The notes under the pieces were generated by a model, which had not been told where the DNA came from, did no database searches, and saw only the letters and a list, made by a program, of their open reading frames with translations. Made by a program: the position numbers and the translations under genes. DNA of 64,000 nucleotides from NCBI GenBank assembly GCA_040080835.1, contig JBEBHP010000003.1:226125-290124 (forward strand). The letters are read 5' to 3'. The stretch comes from SZUA-430 sp040080835. Its GTDB lineage: Bacteria > Pseudomonadota > Alphaproteobacteria > Micropepsales > Micropepsaceae. Numbering within the stretch: position 1 is the stretch's first letter; the number at the start of each line of letters is the position of its first letter. Below, one piece after another: positions 1-8,389 of this stretch.

Positions 1-2357
1 TCCACCCAATGGGCTGGGACGCATTTGGCATGCCCGCCGAAAACGCGGCGATGGAACAGAAGTCGCATCCAGCCAAATGGACCTATGCAAATATCGAGAC
101 GATGAAGTCGCAGCTGAAGCTGCTTGGGTTGTCCGTCGACTGGAGCCGCGAGTTCGCAACCTGCGATCCCGGTTACTACAAGCACCAGCAAAAAATGTTC
201 CTGGACTTCCTTCGGCTGGGCATGGTCGCCCGCAAGGAATCCAACGTCAACTGGGATCCCGTCGACAACACGGTACTTGCCAATGAACAGGTGGTTGACG
301 GCCGGGGCTGGCGGTCAGGCGCTCTCGTTGAACAGCGGAAACTGACACAGTGGTTCTTCCGCATCTCGGATATGGCGGATGAGTTGCTGACCGCGATTGA
401 CGGGCTGGACCGCTGGCCTGACAAAGTGCGGCTCATGCAGCGTAACTGGATCGGGCGATCTGAGGGTGCGCGCGTCACTTTCACCCTGACAGATGCGAAG
501 CACACGTCGCTCGAAATTTTCACGACGCGGCCGGACACGTTGTTTGGCGCGAGTTTCTGCGCGATTTCTCCCGATCACCCGATCACCCAGGATCTGGCGA
601 AGTCGAACAAAAAACTCGTCGATTTCATCGCCGAGTGCAAGCGCACCGGCAACACGGCTGCGGCCATCGAAGCCGCTGAAAAGCTTGGCTTTGACACTGG
701 TTTGCGCGCGAAGCATCCGTTCATTGCCGGGCACTCGCTTCCCGTCTTTGTCGCCAATTTCGTGCTGATGGAATACGGACTCGGCGCGATTTTCGGTTGC
801 CCGGCACACGACCAGCGCGACCTGGATTTTGCACGGAAGTACAATCTCCCTGTCATACCGGTTGTGGTTCCAACAGGCGAAGACGCCAAAACATTTTCGG
901 TTGGCACCGAAGCCTTCACGGGGGAAGGCCTGCTTGCGAATTCTGACTTCATGAACGGCATGACGGTCGAGGATGCGAAGAAGGACGTCATCGCCAAACT
1001 TGAGGGCAGGGGCATCGGCAAGAAGACGATCACATATCGCCTGCGCGACTGGGGTATCAGTCGGCAGAGGTATTGGGGCTGCCCGATCCCGATCATTCAT
1101 TGCCTGTCTTGCGGACCGGTTCCGGTTCCCGACAGGGACCTGCCTGTGACGCTTCCGGAGGACGCAACATTCGATCTGCCGGGAAATCCGCTCGACCGTC
1201 ACCCGACGTGGAAAAATGTCGTTTGCCCGACGTGCGGGAAGCCTGCGCGACGGGAAACCGACACGATGGACACATTCGTGGACTCGTCATGGTATTTCGC
1301 GCGGTTCTGCGATGCGCATGCGGAGGGTCCCACCAATCCTGAAGCTGTGAACTACTGGCTGCCGGTCGACCAGTACATCGGTGGAATTGAGCATGCGATC
1401 CTGCACCTGCTGTATTCGCGCTTCTTTGTGCGCGCGATGAAGAAAGCGGGACACGCAGGGTTAAGCGAACCGTTCGCGGGTCTGTTCACGCAAGGCATGA
1501 TCACACACGAGACGTACAAGGACCAGGACGGCAAATGGCTGTTCCCGGAAGAGGTGGAAAAGCGAGACGGACTTGCCCTGAAACGGGGCACCAATCAGGC
1601 GGTCGCTATCGGGCCCGTCGAAAAAATGTCGAAGTCCAAGAAGAACGTGGTGCCACCCGAGGCAGTTGCGGACACCTACGGCGTTGATGCCGCGCGCTGG
1701 TTCATGATGTCGGATTCGCCACCGGAGCGAGACTCGGAGTGGAGTGAAGCTGGCATCGACGGCGCGTGGCGGTTTGTGCAACGTGTGTGGCGCCTGGTTG
1801 AAGAAGCGCTACCAAAGCTGCCCGGTTTCGGCAGCAGCAAGCCGGACAGCTTCAGCAAAGAAGCTATTGCCATCAGAAGAATTGCGCACCGCACGATCGA
1901 CCTGGTCTCTGAAGACCTGGAAAAGTTCCGGTTCAACAAAGCCGTCGCACGGATCTTTGAATTCATCAACGCATTGTCCGAATTTACGCCAAGGTCCGAC
2001 AGCGACCAATGGGCAATGCGCGAAGCGCTTGAAGCGCTGGTCATGCTGATCAACCCCATGGTCCCGCATCTTTCAGAAGAGTGCTGGCGCTTGCTAGGCG
2101 CCACAACCATGGCGGTACACGCGCCCTGGCCCAAGGCCGACCCCGCGTTGACCAAGGTCGACAGTGTAACTTTGGCGATTCAGATCGACGGTAAACGACG
2201 TGACGAGATCGAATTACCCAAGGATTTGCCAGCGAAAGCGGCCGAAGAGGCTGCGCTTGCCCGTGAGGGAGTGCTCAAGGCCATTGACGGACGGGTGATC
2301 AAAAAGGTCATTATCGTACCAAATCGCATCGTGAACATTGTGACGGAGCAAAAATGA
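1..2357 (+). CDS. leuS: Leucyl-tRNA synthetase, 5' end outside the window
   Basis: Class I aminoacyl-tRNA synthetase that charges tRNA-Leu in the cytoplasm. The reading frame is open from base 3, and the first visible residues (HPMGWDAFGMPAENAA) are the conserved stretch just after the HIGH motif. About 80 N-terminal residues, including HIGH, are therefore missing to the left. The threonine-rich editing (CP1) signature TRPDTLFG is near base 530. Zinc-like CxxC pairs lie at about 1105 and 1228. The KMSKS loop is at 1623-1637. About 784 residues remain, against a usual full length near 860. The stop overlaps the lptE start by four bases (ATGA), so the two are translationally coupled, as in many alphaproteobacteria. 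Confidence 0.97.
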   Translation, partial: HPMGWDAFGMPAENAAMEQKSHPAKWTYANIETMKSQLKLLGLSVDWSREFATCDPGYYKHQQKMFLDFLRLGMVARKESNVNWDPVDNTVLANEQVVDGRGWRSGALVEQRKLTQWFFRISDMADELLTAIDGLDRWPDKVRLMQRNWIGRSEGARVTFTLTDAKHTSLEIFTTRPDTLFGASFCAISPDHPITQDLAKSNKKLVDFIAECKRTGNTAAAIEAAEKLGFDTGLRAKHPFIAGHSLPVFVANFVLMEYGLGAIFGCPAHDQRDLDFARKYNLPVIPVVVPTGEDAKTFSVGTEAFTGEGLLANSDFMNGMTVEDAKKDVIAKLEGRGIGKKTITYRLRDWGISRQRYWGCPIPIIHCLSCGPVPVPDRDLPVTLPEDATFDLPGNPLDRHPTWKNVVCPTCGKPARRETDTMDTFVDSSWYFARFCDAHAEGPTNPEAVNYWLPVDQYIGGIEHAILHLLYSRFFVRAMKKAGHAGLSEPFAGLFTQGMITHETYKDQDGKWLFPEEVEKRDGLALKRGTNQAVAIGPVEKMSKSKKNVVPPEAVADTYGVDAARWFMMSDSPPERDSEWSEAGIDGAWRFVQRVWRLVEEALPKLPGFGSSKPDSFSKEAIAIRRIAHRTIDLVSEDLEKFRFNKAVARIFEFINALSEFTPRSDSDQWAMREALEALVMLINPMVPHLSEECWRLLGATTMAVHAPWPKADPALTKVDSVTLAIQIDGKRRDEIELPKDLPAKAAEEAALAREGVLKAIDGRVIKKVIIVPNRIVNIVTEQK

Positions 2358-2872
2358 AAAGTGTCGCCAGCGCTGTGTTCCTAGCCGCCGCGGCCCTGAG
2401 CCTTTCGGGCTGCGGGTTTCGTCCGCTTTACGCCGTCGGCACAACGCCCGAGGGTATGGACACCTATTTCGGCCAAGTGTTTGTGGAGACGATCCCGGGA
2501 CGCCAGGGGGTTCACCTTCGGAATCAGTTGCTGGATGCGATGACCCCGGGAGGGACGCCTTCGAATGCCGCTTACCGGCTGAACGTCCAGTTGAAGGACG
2601 TGAAGGAAGGCCTGGCCATCCAGGAAAACACGCAGATCACGCGCTACAACTATTCGCTGACAGCGAAGTATGAATTGCGCGATTCCGTTTCAGGCGAAGT
2701 GCTGGACAAGGGCACTACGCGCGCGATTGCCGCTTATAACGTCGTCGACTCTCAGTTCGGTACCCAGTCGGCAGAGCGCGACGCACAGGAACGTGCCGCC
2801 CGCGAAGTGGGAGAAGATATTCGCCTGCGTCTCGGCCTCTATTTTGAAAACCGCTTCGGATCGAAGAATTGA
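2354..2872 (+). CDS. lptE: LPS-assembly lipoprotein LptE
   Basis: Outer-membrane lipoprotein that plugs the LptD barrel and helps insert lipopolysaccharide at the cell surface. The 172-residue product has a lipoprotein signal peptide ending in the lipobox LSGC, with the acylated cysteine at residue 20. It continues with GFRPLYA, typical of alphaproteobacterial LptE. The remainder matches the small alpha/beta LptE fold (YRLNVQLKDVKEGLAIQ and the following strands). It sits between leuS (four-base overlap) and holA, the order seen across this class. LptE diverges strongly in sequence, so the call rests on the lipobox, the GFRPLY motif, length and neighbours together. Confidence 0.88.
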   Translation: MKSVASAVFLAAAALSLSGCGFRPLYAVGTTPEGMDTYFGQVFVETIPGRQGVHLRNQLLDAMTPGGTPSNAAYRLNVQLKDVKEGLAIQENTQITRYNYSLTAKYELRDSVSGEVLDKGTTRAIAAYNVVDSQFGTQSAERDAQERAAREVGEDIRLRLGLYFENRFGSKN

Positions 2873-2896
2873 GAACCTGCGCGCGAGTGTGGCCAC

Positions 2897-3877
2897 GTGC
2901 GCGTCTCTGGAAGTGATGCAGAAAAGCTCAGCGGAAAGCCGCCCGATACCTGGGCGGCGGTTCTGTTTTTCGGGAGCAATAACGGTCTGGTCCGCGAGCG
3001 GGCAGACCGTTGCGCCGCCGCAATCGTTCCTGACAAGGCGGATGGCTTTCGCATCGCCGACCTGAATGCGGATATCCTCAAAAAAGATCCGGCAAGGCTT
3101 GCCGATGAGGCTGGTGCCATCTCCATGTTTGGAGGAAGGCGCATCGTGCGCATTCGTGACGCGAGTGATGGACTTTCAAGTCTGTTCGAAAGCTATCTTG
3201 TCGACGTGAAGGGAGACACGCTCGTTGTCATTGAGGCTGGCGAGTTGAGCAAGACGTCCTCCCTGCGAAAGGTTTTTGAAGCAGCCAAACGCGGCGTCGC
3301 GGTCGAATGCCACGATGACCGTCCGGAAGATACAGGACGAATGATCCGGGAATCCCTGAGTGCGCAGGGTTGGCAGATTGAACCCGACGCGCTTGCCTAT
3401 CTGATTGAGGCGCTGAATGCCGACCGGCGCCTTTTGCGTACCGAAGTTGAGAAATTGCTGCTCTATCTTGGCAAGGGAACGAAAGACAGCACGCTAACGC
3501 GTTCAGAAGCCGCCGGACTGATCGGCAGCAGCGGCGATGTGGAAGGCGACGAGATTGCGGACGCTGTGGCGGATGGTGATCTGAAACGTCTCGATCACCT
3601 GATCATCAAGGGTACCGAGTCCGGGCTCGCGTGGGGTGTTGCTGTTGGTTTTACCCTTCGCCTGTTCCAGAGACTTTCTGCAGGAATCGATGGTGCTGGT
3701 CCGATGTGGGGCAAGATGCAAGGCCAGGCTGCCGGGTGGGATCGTGCCCGGATCCGGCAGGCCTTGCTTATCCTGTCTGAAGCCGAAGCGCGCACGCGCA
3801 CAACCGGATTCCCCGAGGCTGCGATGGCACAGCAGGCGCTGATGGAAGTTGCGCGCCGACGACCGGCCAAGAGATAG
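2897..3877 (+). CDS. holA: DNA polymerase III delta subunit
   Basis: Delta subunit of the clamp loader, which opens the beta sliding clamp during replication. The 326-residue product shows the family N-terminus (AVLFFGSNNGLVRERAD), an AAA+-like fold without a working Walker A, and the helical C-terminal collar region (ALLILSEAEARTRTTGFPE). The start is GTG at 2897, 24 bases after the lptE stop. No in-frame ATG lies nearby and no strong ribosome-binding site is visible. Position after leuS-lptE is conserved in alphaproteobacteria. It is the last gene of this plus-strand block and converges on parB. Confidence 0.92.
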   Translation: MRVSGSDAEKLSGKPPDTWAAVLFFGSNNGLVRERADRCAAAIVPDKADGFRIADLNADILKKDPARLADEAGAISMFGGRRIVRIRDASDGLSSLFESYLVDVKGDTLVVIEAGELSKTSSLRKVFEAAKRGVAVECHDDRPEDTGRMIRESLSAQGWQIEPDALAYLIEALNADRRLLRTEVEKLLLYLGKGTKDSTLTRSEAAGLIGSSGDVEGDEIADAVADGDLKRLDHLIIKGTESGLAWGVAVGFTLRLFQRLSAGIDGAGPMWGKMQGQAAGWDRARIRQALLILSEAEARTRTTGFPEAAMAQQALMEVARRRPAKR

Positions 3878-3902
3878 CGATCGGGGGACACGCGAGAAAT
3901 CA

Positions 3903-3916
3903 TGCCAAAATTGGCA
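3903..3916. repeat. Short inverted repeat between convergent holA and parB
   Basis: TGCCAA-AA-TTGGCA is a perfect 6-bp inverted repeat with a 2-base centre in the 78-base gap between two convergent genes. Its position would suit a bidirectional terminator. However, the loop is too small for a good hairpin and there is no T-run, so its function is unproven. Confidence 0.25.
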
Positions 3917-3955
3917 CTACCCTCCCCTTTCGGCCGAGCTGCACGGGAGCGCTGA

Positions 3956-4888
3956 CTATTTCGAGTGGCCCAGCAGTTTGCAGATTTCGTCTAGCTGCTC
4001 GAGGGTCTTGTAGGCGACCTTGAGTTCGCCGCCTTTCTCACCGCGATGGGCGATGGCGACGTTCAGGCCCAACTGAGTCGTAAGGGACTGCTCGAGTGCG
4101 CGGGTATCGGCATCCTTGCCGATCGTCCGCTTCTTCTTGCCCTTCGCCTTGCGACCCTTCTCTTCCGCTTCGCGGACGTTGAGGCCGCCTTCGATGAGTT
4201 CGAGCGCCATCGCTTCGGGGTTCGGCTGCCCCACGAGCGTACGCGCGTGACCGGCCGACAGCTTGCCCGAATAGATGTAGTCCTGGACCGTCTGCGGCAG
4301 CTGCAACAGGCGGATGGTATTTGCGATGTGGCTGCGCGAACGACCGATGACATTGCCGAGCGCGTCCTGGGTGTATTCGAACTTGTCGATGAGCTGGCGG
4401 TATCCCCTCGCCTCTTCGATCGGGTTCAGGTCGGCGCGCTGAATGTTTTCGATGAGGGCTACTTCGAGAGCCTCGGCATCCGTGAAGGCGCGGATGACGA
4501 CGGGCACTTCATGCAGGCGCGCCTTCTGCGCCGCACGCCAACGTCGTTCGCCCGCGACGATCTGATACTCGTCCGGCTGTCCGGGGACAGGGCGTACGAT
4601 AATTGGCTGGATGACACCCTTGTCCCTGATCGAGGCCGCGAGTTCCTCGAGCGCCTCGGGGTCAAAATGCTCACGCGGCTGGAACGGGTTCGGCCTCAAG
4701 AGAGCAATCGGCAGCGTGCGCGGCGAACGGTGTTCGGCAGGCGCACCCGGCGCAGTGTGTGATGCCAGAGGGGAACCGGCCATCTGCTGGTTTCCGCTTG
4801 CTGCGAGGACTTCTGACTCGACTTCGCCCAGCAACGCGGACAAGCCCCGGCCCAGTCCCGAGAAGGTGGATTTGCGTGCTTGTGTCAT
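3956..4888 (-). CDS. parB: Chromosome-partitioning protein ParB
   Basis: CTP-dependent DNA clamp that loads at parS sites near the origin and drives chromosome segregation with ParA. The 310-residue product has a short N-terminal ParA-interaction stretch (GLGRGLSALL, residues 11-20). The ParB/Srx nucleotide-binding domain contains the CTP-binding GERRWRA motif at 113-119 and ENIQR at 147-151. A helix-turn-helix lies at about 173-198, followed by a C-terminal dimerisation domain. The start overlaps the parA stop by four bases. Both key motifs are intact. The pair lies about 16 kb from the hemE/ppsR spacer proposed here as the origin. Confidence 0.96.
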   Translation of the reverse strand: MTQARKSTFSGLGRGLSALLGEVESEVLAASGNQQMAGSPLASHTAPGAPAEHRSPRTLPIALLRPNPFQPREHFDPEALEELAASIRDKGVIQPIIVRPVPGQPDEYQIVAGERRWRAAQKARLHEVPVVIRAFTDAEALEVALIENIQRADLNPIEEARGYRQLIDKFEYTQDALGNVIGRSRSHIANTIRLLQLPQTVQDYIYSGKLSAGHARTLVGQPNPEAMALELIEGGLNVREAEEKGRKAKGKKKRTIGKDADTRALEQSLTTQLGLNVAIAHRGEKGGELKVAYKTLEQLDEICKLLGHSK

Positions 4889-5781
4889 GCTGCCTTACGA
4901 GACTTTTCGCGTTGAATCAGTTCACCAGCGAGCTTGATATAGGCTTGGCTACCGGCACTTTTCAGGTCGTAGAGCAGTGCAGGCAGACCATGGCTCGGCG
5001 CTTCGGATATGCGGACATTGCGCGGAATGATGGTCTGGTAAACTTTCTCGCCGAGATGCTGACGCACATCCACTGCGACTTGTTCCGACAAATTATTACG
5101 CTTGTCGTACATGGTTAACACTACCCCCTGGATTTCAAGCGAAGGATTGAGGCTGCCGCGTACGAGATCGATCGTGCGCAACAACTGCGATAATCCCTCG
5201 AGTGCGAAGAATTCGCACTGCAACGGAACGAGAAGACTGTGTGCCGCCGTCATCGCATTGATGGTCAGCAGGTTCAGAGACGGCGGACAGTCGATAAGAA
5301 TATAATCATAATATGTGAGTTTATTCACATCCGTCGCGACCACCGTTGAATCACTTCTTTCAACGGGCGCAGAGAATTTATGCGTGTAAGCCTCCAGCGC
5401 GTCCCGGAGTCTAAATGAGCGTCGCGGTACGCCGACGAGTTCCATTTCGGCGCCAGCGAGTTCGGACGTCGCCGGCACGACATGCAGACCCGGGATGGCC
5501 GAAGGCACGATTGCCTCGTGCAGCTGGGCGTGACCGATCAACACCTCGTAGATCGATACACCGCGCTGGTGCTTCGAGATGCCGAGGCCGGTTGATGCGT
5601 TGCCCTGAGGGTCGACGTCGATGACGAGGATCGCCTTGCCGACAGCCGCGAGGGCCGTGCCGAGGTTGATCGCCGTCGTGGTTTTGCCCACGCCACCCTT
5701 CTGGTTGGCGATCACAATCACGCGCGTCTTTTCAGTCCGCGCTTGCCGGGGGCTTAAGACGGTCTCTTGGGCTTCCGCCAC
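4885..5781 (-). CDS. parA: Chromosome-partitioning ATPase ParA
   Basis: Deviant-Walker ATPase of the ParABS chromosome segregation system. The sequence has the KGGVGKTT P-loop, the IDVDPQGNAS Walker A' region and the DCPPSLNLLT Walker B. The longest frame starts at an ATG at 5859, but that would overlap rsmG by 106 bases and add a 26-residue tail not usual in this family. A GTG at 5781, about 10 bases after an AGGA, leaves a 28-base overlap with rsmG and a protein of about 298 residues, so I prefer it. The start remains uncertain. It is co-transcribed with parB and lies downstream of rsmG. Confidence 0.95.
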   Translation of the reverse strand: MAEAQETVLSPRQARTEKTRVIVIANQKGGVGKTTTAINLGTALAAVGKAILVIDVDPQGNASTGLGISKHQRGVSIYEVLIGHAQLHEAIVPSAIPGLHVVPATSELAGAEMELVGVPRRSFRLRDALEAYTHKFSAPVERSDSTVVATDVNKLTYYDYILIDCPPSLNLLTINAMTAAHSLLVPLQCEFFALEGLSQLLRTIDLVRGSLNPSLEIQGVVLTMYDKRNNLSEQVAVDVRQHLGEKVYQTIIPRNVRISEAPSHGLPALLYDLKSAGSQAYIKLAGELIQREKSRKAA

Positions 5782-6410
5782 GGGGATAATCCTGTCACTC
5801 GCAAAACTGTTCCCGAAGGGTCTGACCGGCTCGGGATGGGGGTTGAGTCGAGTGTCCAAGATTTGGAAGCCAGGGTCAATTCATCGGATACCGATTTTCC
5901 CTTCAGGAACAATCCGATGGTCCGGGGCCGAAAGAACGGGTAGGCCATGGTTAACAGCTTTTCCAGGGGGGCGACGGCGCGTGCAGTAACTATATCTGCC
6001 TTGAGGCCGGGCAGGGCCTCCGCCCTCGTCCAGTGGACCTGTACCGGAGCCCCGGTCGCGGCGGCCACTTCGTCCAAAAACCTGCATTTCTTCTGAATGG
6101 ATTCGACGAGGTGGACGACCAGGCCGGGTCGGCCAGAGAGCATGATGGCCAGAACCAGCCCCGGAAATCCCGCTCCGCTTCCGAGGTCCACCAAGGTCCT
6201 CGCGTCCTTCGGAATGAGCTCGGCGAGCTGGGCGGAATCGAGGATGTGCCGGCGCCACACCTGTTGCAAAGTTGACTCTGCGACCAGGTTTAGTTGCTCG
6301 TTCTTTTTGCACAACAAATCCACATATGTGGATAAGCGACTCACAGTTTCACGTGCGACTCCCAACTCACGGGAGAAGTCAACCGGGCCATAATCTGGGG
6401 TTGTGTTCAC
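5754..6410 (-). CDS. rsmG: 16S rRNA (guanine-N7) methyltransferase RsmG
   Basis: Methylates N7 of the 16S rRNA guanine known as G527 in E. coli numbering, using S-adenosylmethionine. The 218-residue product has the SAM-binding loop DLGSGAGFPG at residues 75-84 and the family N-terminus in which a helix precedes NLVAEST and RHILDSAQL. It lies directly between mnmG and parA, the near-universal gidA-gidB-parA order. Its 5' coding region (6318-6360) holds a 16-base palindrome with a perfect DnaA box and a degenerate parS-like sequence; see the separate entries. The 3' end overlaps the parA start. Confidence 0.95.
   Translation of the reverse strand: MNTTPDYGPVDFSRELGVARETVSRLSTYVDLLCKKNEQLNLVAESTLQQVWRRHILDSAQLAELIPKDARTLVDLGSGAGFPGLVLAIMLSGRPGLVVHLVESIQKKCRFLDEVAAATGAPVQVHWTRAEALPGLKADIVTARAVAPLEKLLTMAYPFFRPRTIGLFLKGKSVSDELTLASKSWTLDSTPIPSRSDPSGTVLRVTGLSPWRKPKRPS
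6318..6335 (-). promoter_or_regulatory. Palindrome containing a consensus DnaA box, inside rsmG
   Basis: ATCCACATATGTGGAT at 6318-6333 is a perfect 16-base palindrome. TGTGGATAA at 6327-6335 is the exact complement of the E. coli consensus DnaA box TTATCCACA. The opposing half, AAATCCACA at 6316-6324, matches 7 of 9. This gives two head-to-head DnaA-like boxes within coding sequence. Whether DnaA binds here is inference. Confidence 0.4.
6345..6360 (-). promoter_or_regulatory. Degenerate parS-like site in rsmG
   Basis: A GTTTCACGTG core at 6346-6355 matches ten consecutive bases of the parS consensus TGTTTCACGTGAAACA. The right arm is degenerate, giving 12 of 16 overall. It lies 10 bases from the DnaA-box palindrome and just upstream of parA, a normal place for parS. 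No perfect parS was found by eye in the window, so this is a weak candidate. Confidence 0.25.
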
Positions 6411-6417
6411 GGCAGCC

Positions 6418-8280
6418 TCAAGCCGACCGCCTAGAGCGCACCTTCACGCTCAACAAAACCGCGGTAACCGCGGCAGGAGTCATACCCTCGATTCGGCTGG
6501 CCTGTCCCAGTGTGGTCGGTCGGACCCTGGACAGCTTCTGGATGATCTCGGTCGAGAGGCCGGCGACCTTTGCGTAATCAATGTCCTCTGGCAGAGCCAA
6601 CTGCTCGTCCCTTCGAAAGGCTTCGATGTCGGCCTTCTGACGGTCGATGTAGCCAGCATAGATCGAGTCAGCTTCAAGCTGCTCGAGGATCGGTTCCGGT
6701 ATTGCGGCGAGGTCTGGCCAGAGCTTCAGGACAGCCGGACGGCCCGCGTGAGGAAAGGACAGCAGCTCCAGCGCCGTGCGCCGGGCCCCATCCTGGTTCA
6801 GCGCAATGCCTTCGCGGGCCGCTGCTGAAGGTGTGATTGCTCTTGCAGTGAGGGTCTCTCGGGCCTGCGCGAGAGACACGAGCTTTGCCTCAAAGGCAGT
6901 CTGGCGGTTCTTTCCGACGCAGCCCAAACGAAGCCCGAAGGGCGTCAGGCGCTGGTCGGCGTTGTCGGCCCTCAGGGTCAGTCGATACTCTGCCCGGGAC
7001 GTGAACATGCGATAGGGCTCGGTCACACCCCTGGTCACGAGGTCGTCGATCATGACGCCGATATAGCTTGAAGCCCGGTCAAAGGTCTGACCCGCCTGCC
7101 CAGCTGCCTTCAGCGCTGCGTTCAGGCCCGCTACCATTCCCTGAGCGCCCGCTTCTTCGTAGCCTGTCGTTCCGTTGATCTGTCCGGCCAGGAACAATCC
7201 GGGCTGGCGCTTGAGCTCGAGAGTAGGCTTCAACTCACGCGGATCGACGTAGTCGTACTCGATGGCGTAGCCCGGCCTGACCATGCGGACCTTTTCGAGG
7301 CCCGGGATTGTCGCCAGCAGATCGAGCTGAACGTCCTCGGGCAGCGAAGTCGAAATGCCGTTCGGGTAGACTGTCGTGTCGTCCAGGCCCTCGGGTTCCA
7401 GGAAGATCTGGTGGTTGTCGCGTCCTGCAAAGCGGACAACCTTGTCCTCGATCGAGGGGCAATAGCGCGGTCCGGTGCCTTCGATCTGACCTGAATACAT
7501 GGGCGCGCGATGCAGGTTTGCGTTGATGATCGCGTGAGTGGCCGGCGTTGTCCGCGTAATGCCGCATTCGATCTGGGGGTTGGTAATGCGCTCTGTCAGG
7601 AACGAGAATGGCACTGGCGGGTCGTCGGCGGGCTGCATCTCGAGGGACGCCCAGTCAATCGTGGTTCCGTCGAGCCTGGGCGGCGTTCCGGTCTTCAGCC
7701 GGCCCAGCTCCAAACCCAGCCGTTCCAGCGTCCGGGACAATCCCAAGGAAGGCGCCTCACCTACCCGGCCCGCCGGGATCTTGCGTTCGCCCAGGTGGAT
7801 CAAACCGCGCAGAAACGTGCCGGTGGTCAGGATCACGGCGCCGGCCGTGTATTCCTTTCCGTCTGCGGTGATGACGGCTCTCACCTGCCCGCTTTCGATC
7901 CGAATGTCTTCGGCTGCTGCCGGGATCAACGTGAGGTTCGGGTACTCCAGCAAGATTGCCTGCATGTGCTGGCGGTAAAGCTTTCGGTCGGCCTGGGCTC
8001 TGGGACCGCGAACGGCTGGTCCCTTGGAACGGTTCAGGAGCCGGAACTGTATCCCGGCCCTGTCCACCATGGATCCCATCAGGCCGTCCAGCGCGTCGAT
8101 CTCGCGAACCAAGTGGCCCTTCCCGAGGCCACCAAAGGCGGGGTTGCAGGACATCTCGCCGAGAGTCTCGAGCCTATGGGTCACAAGCGCGGTTCTCGCG
8201 CCCATCCTGGCAGACGCCGCCGCCGCTTCACAGCCGGCGTGGCCTCCTCCGATTACGATGACATCGAAACCCTTGCTCAT
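6418..8280 (-). CDS. mnmG: tRNA uridine-5-carboxymethylaminomethyl modification enzyme MnmG
   Basis: FAD-dependent partner of MnmE that modifies U34 of several tRNAs. The product is about 620 residues when started at the ATG at 8280 (MSKGFDVIVIGGG). The longer frame back to 8319 adds 13 residues unlike the family. The Rossmann FAD motif VIGGGHAGCEAA is at the N-terminus, followed by PAFGGLGKGHLVREIDALDG. The C-terminal GidA-associated domain carries YAGYIDRQ. It is followed by rsmG after a few bases and preceded by mnmE across a 109-base gap, so both subunits of the modification complex are encoded side by side. Confidence 0.96.
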   Translation of the reverse strand: MSKGFDVIVIGGGHAGCEAAAASARMGARTALVTHRLETLGEMSCNPAFGGLGKGHLVREIDALDGLMGSMVDRAGIQFRLLNRSKGPAVRGPRAQADRKLYRQHMQAILLEYPNLTLIPAAAEDIRIESGQVRAVITADGKEYTAGAVILTTGTFLRGLIHLGERKIPAGRVGEAPSLGLSRTLERLGLELGRLKTGTPPRLDGTTIDWASLEMQPADDPPVPFSFLTERITNPQIECGITRTTPATHAIINANLHRAPMYSGQIEGTGPRYCPSIEDKVVRFAGRDNHQIFLEPEGLDDTTVYPNGISTSLPEDVQLDLLATIPGLEKVRMVRPGYAIEYDYVDPRELKPTLELKRQPGLFLAGQINGTTGYEEAGAQGMVAGLNAALKAAGQAGQTFDRASSYIGVMIDDLVTRGVTEPYRMFTSRAEYRLTLRADNADQRLTPFGLRLGCVGKNRQTAFEAKLVSLAQARETLTARAITPSAAAREGIALNQDGARRTALELLSFPHAGRPAVLKLWPDLAAIPEPILEQLEADSIYAGYIDRQKADIEAFRRDEQLALPEDIDYAKVAGLSTEIIQKLSRVRPTTLGQASRIEGMTPAAVTAVLLSVKVRSRRSA

Positions 8281-8389
8281 GGGGTCAAGCGGATACAGCA
8301 GAATACGGTGCGGAGTCAAAGTTCCGTGTGCGGACGAATGAGTATCCGTTTCATGTGAGTCAGGTTAAGAATTGCGCGCGAGGACGCAC

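Noticed and set aside
315..1202. Long minus-strand open frame opposite leuS
   Set aside because: No family resemblance and full overlap with a well-supported essential gene; it is a shadow frame caused by codon composition.
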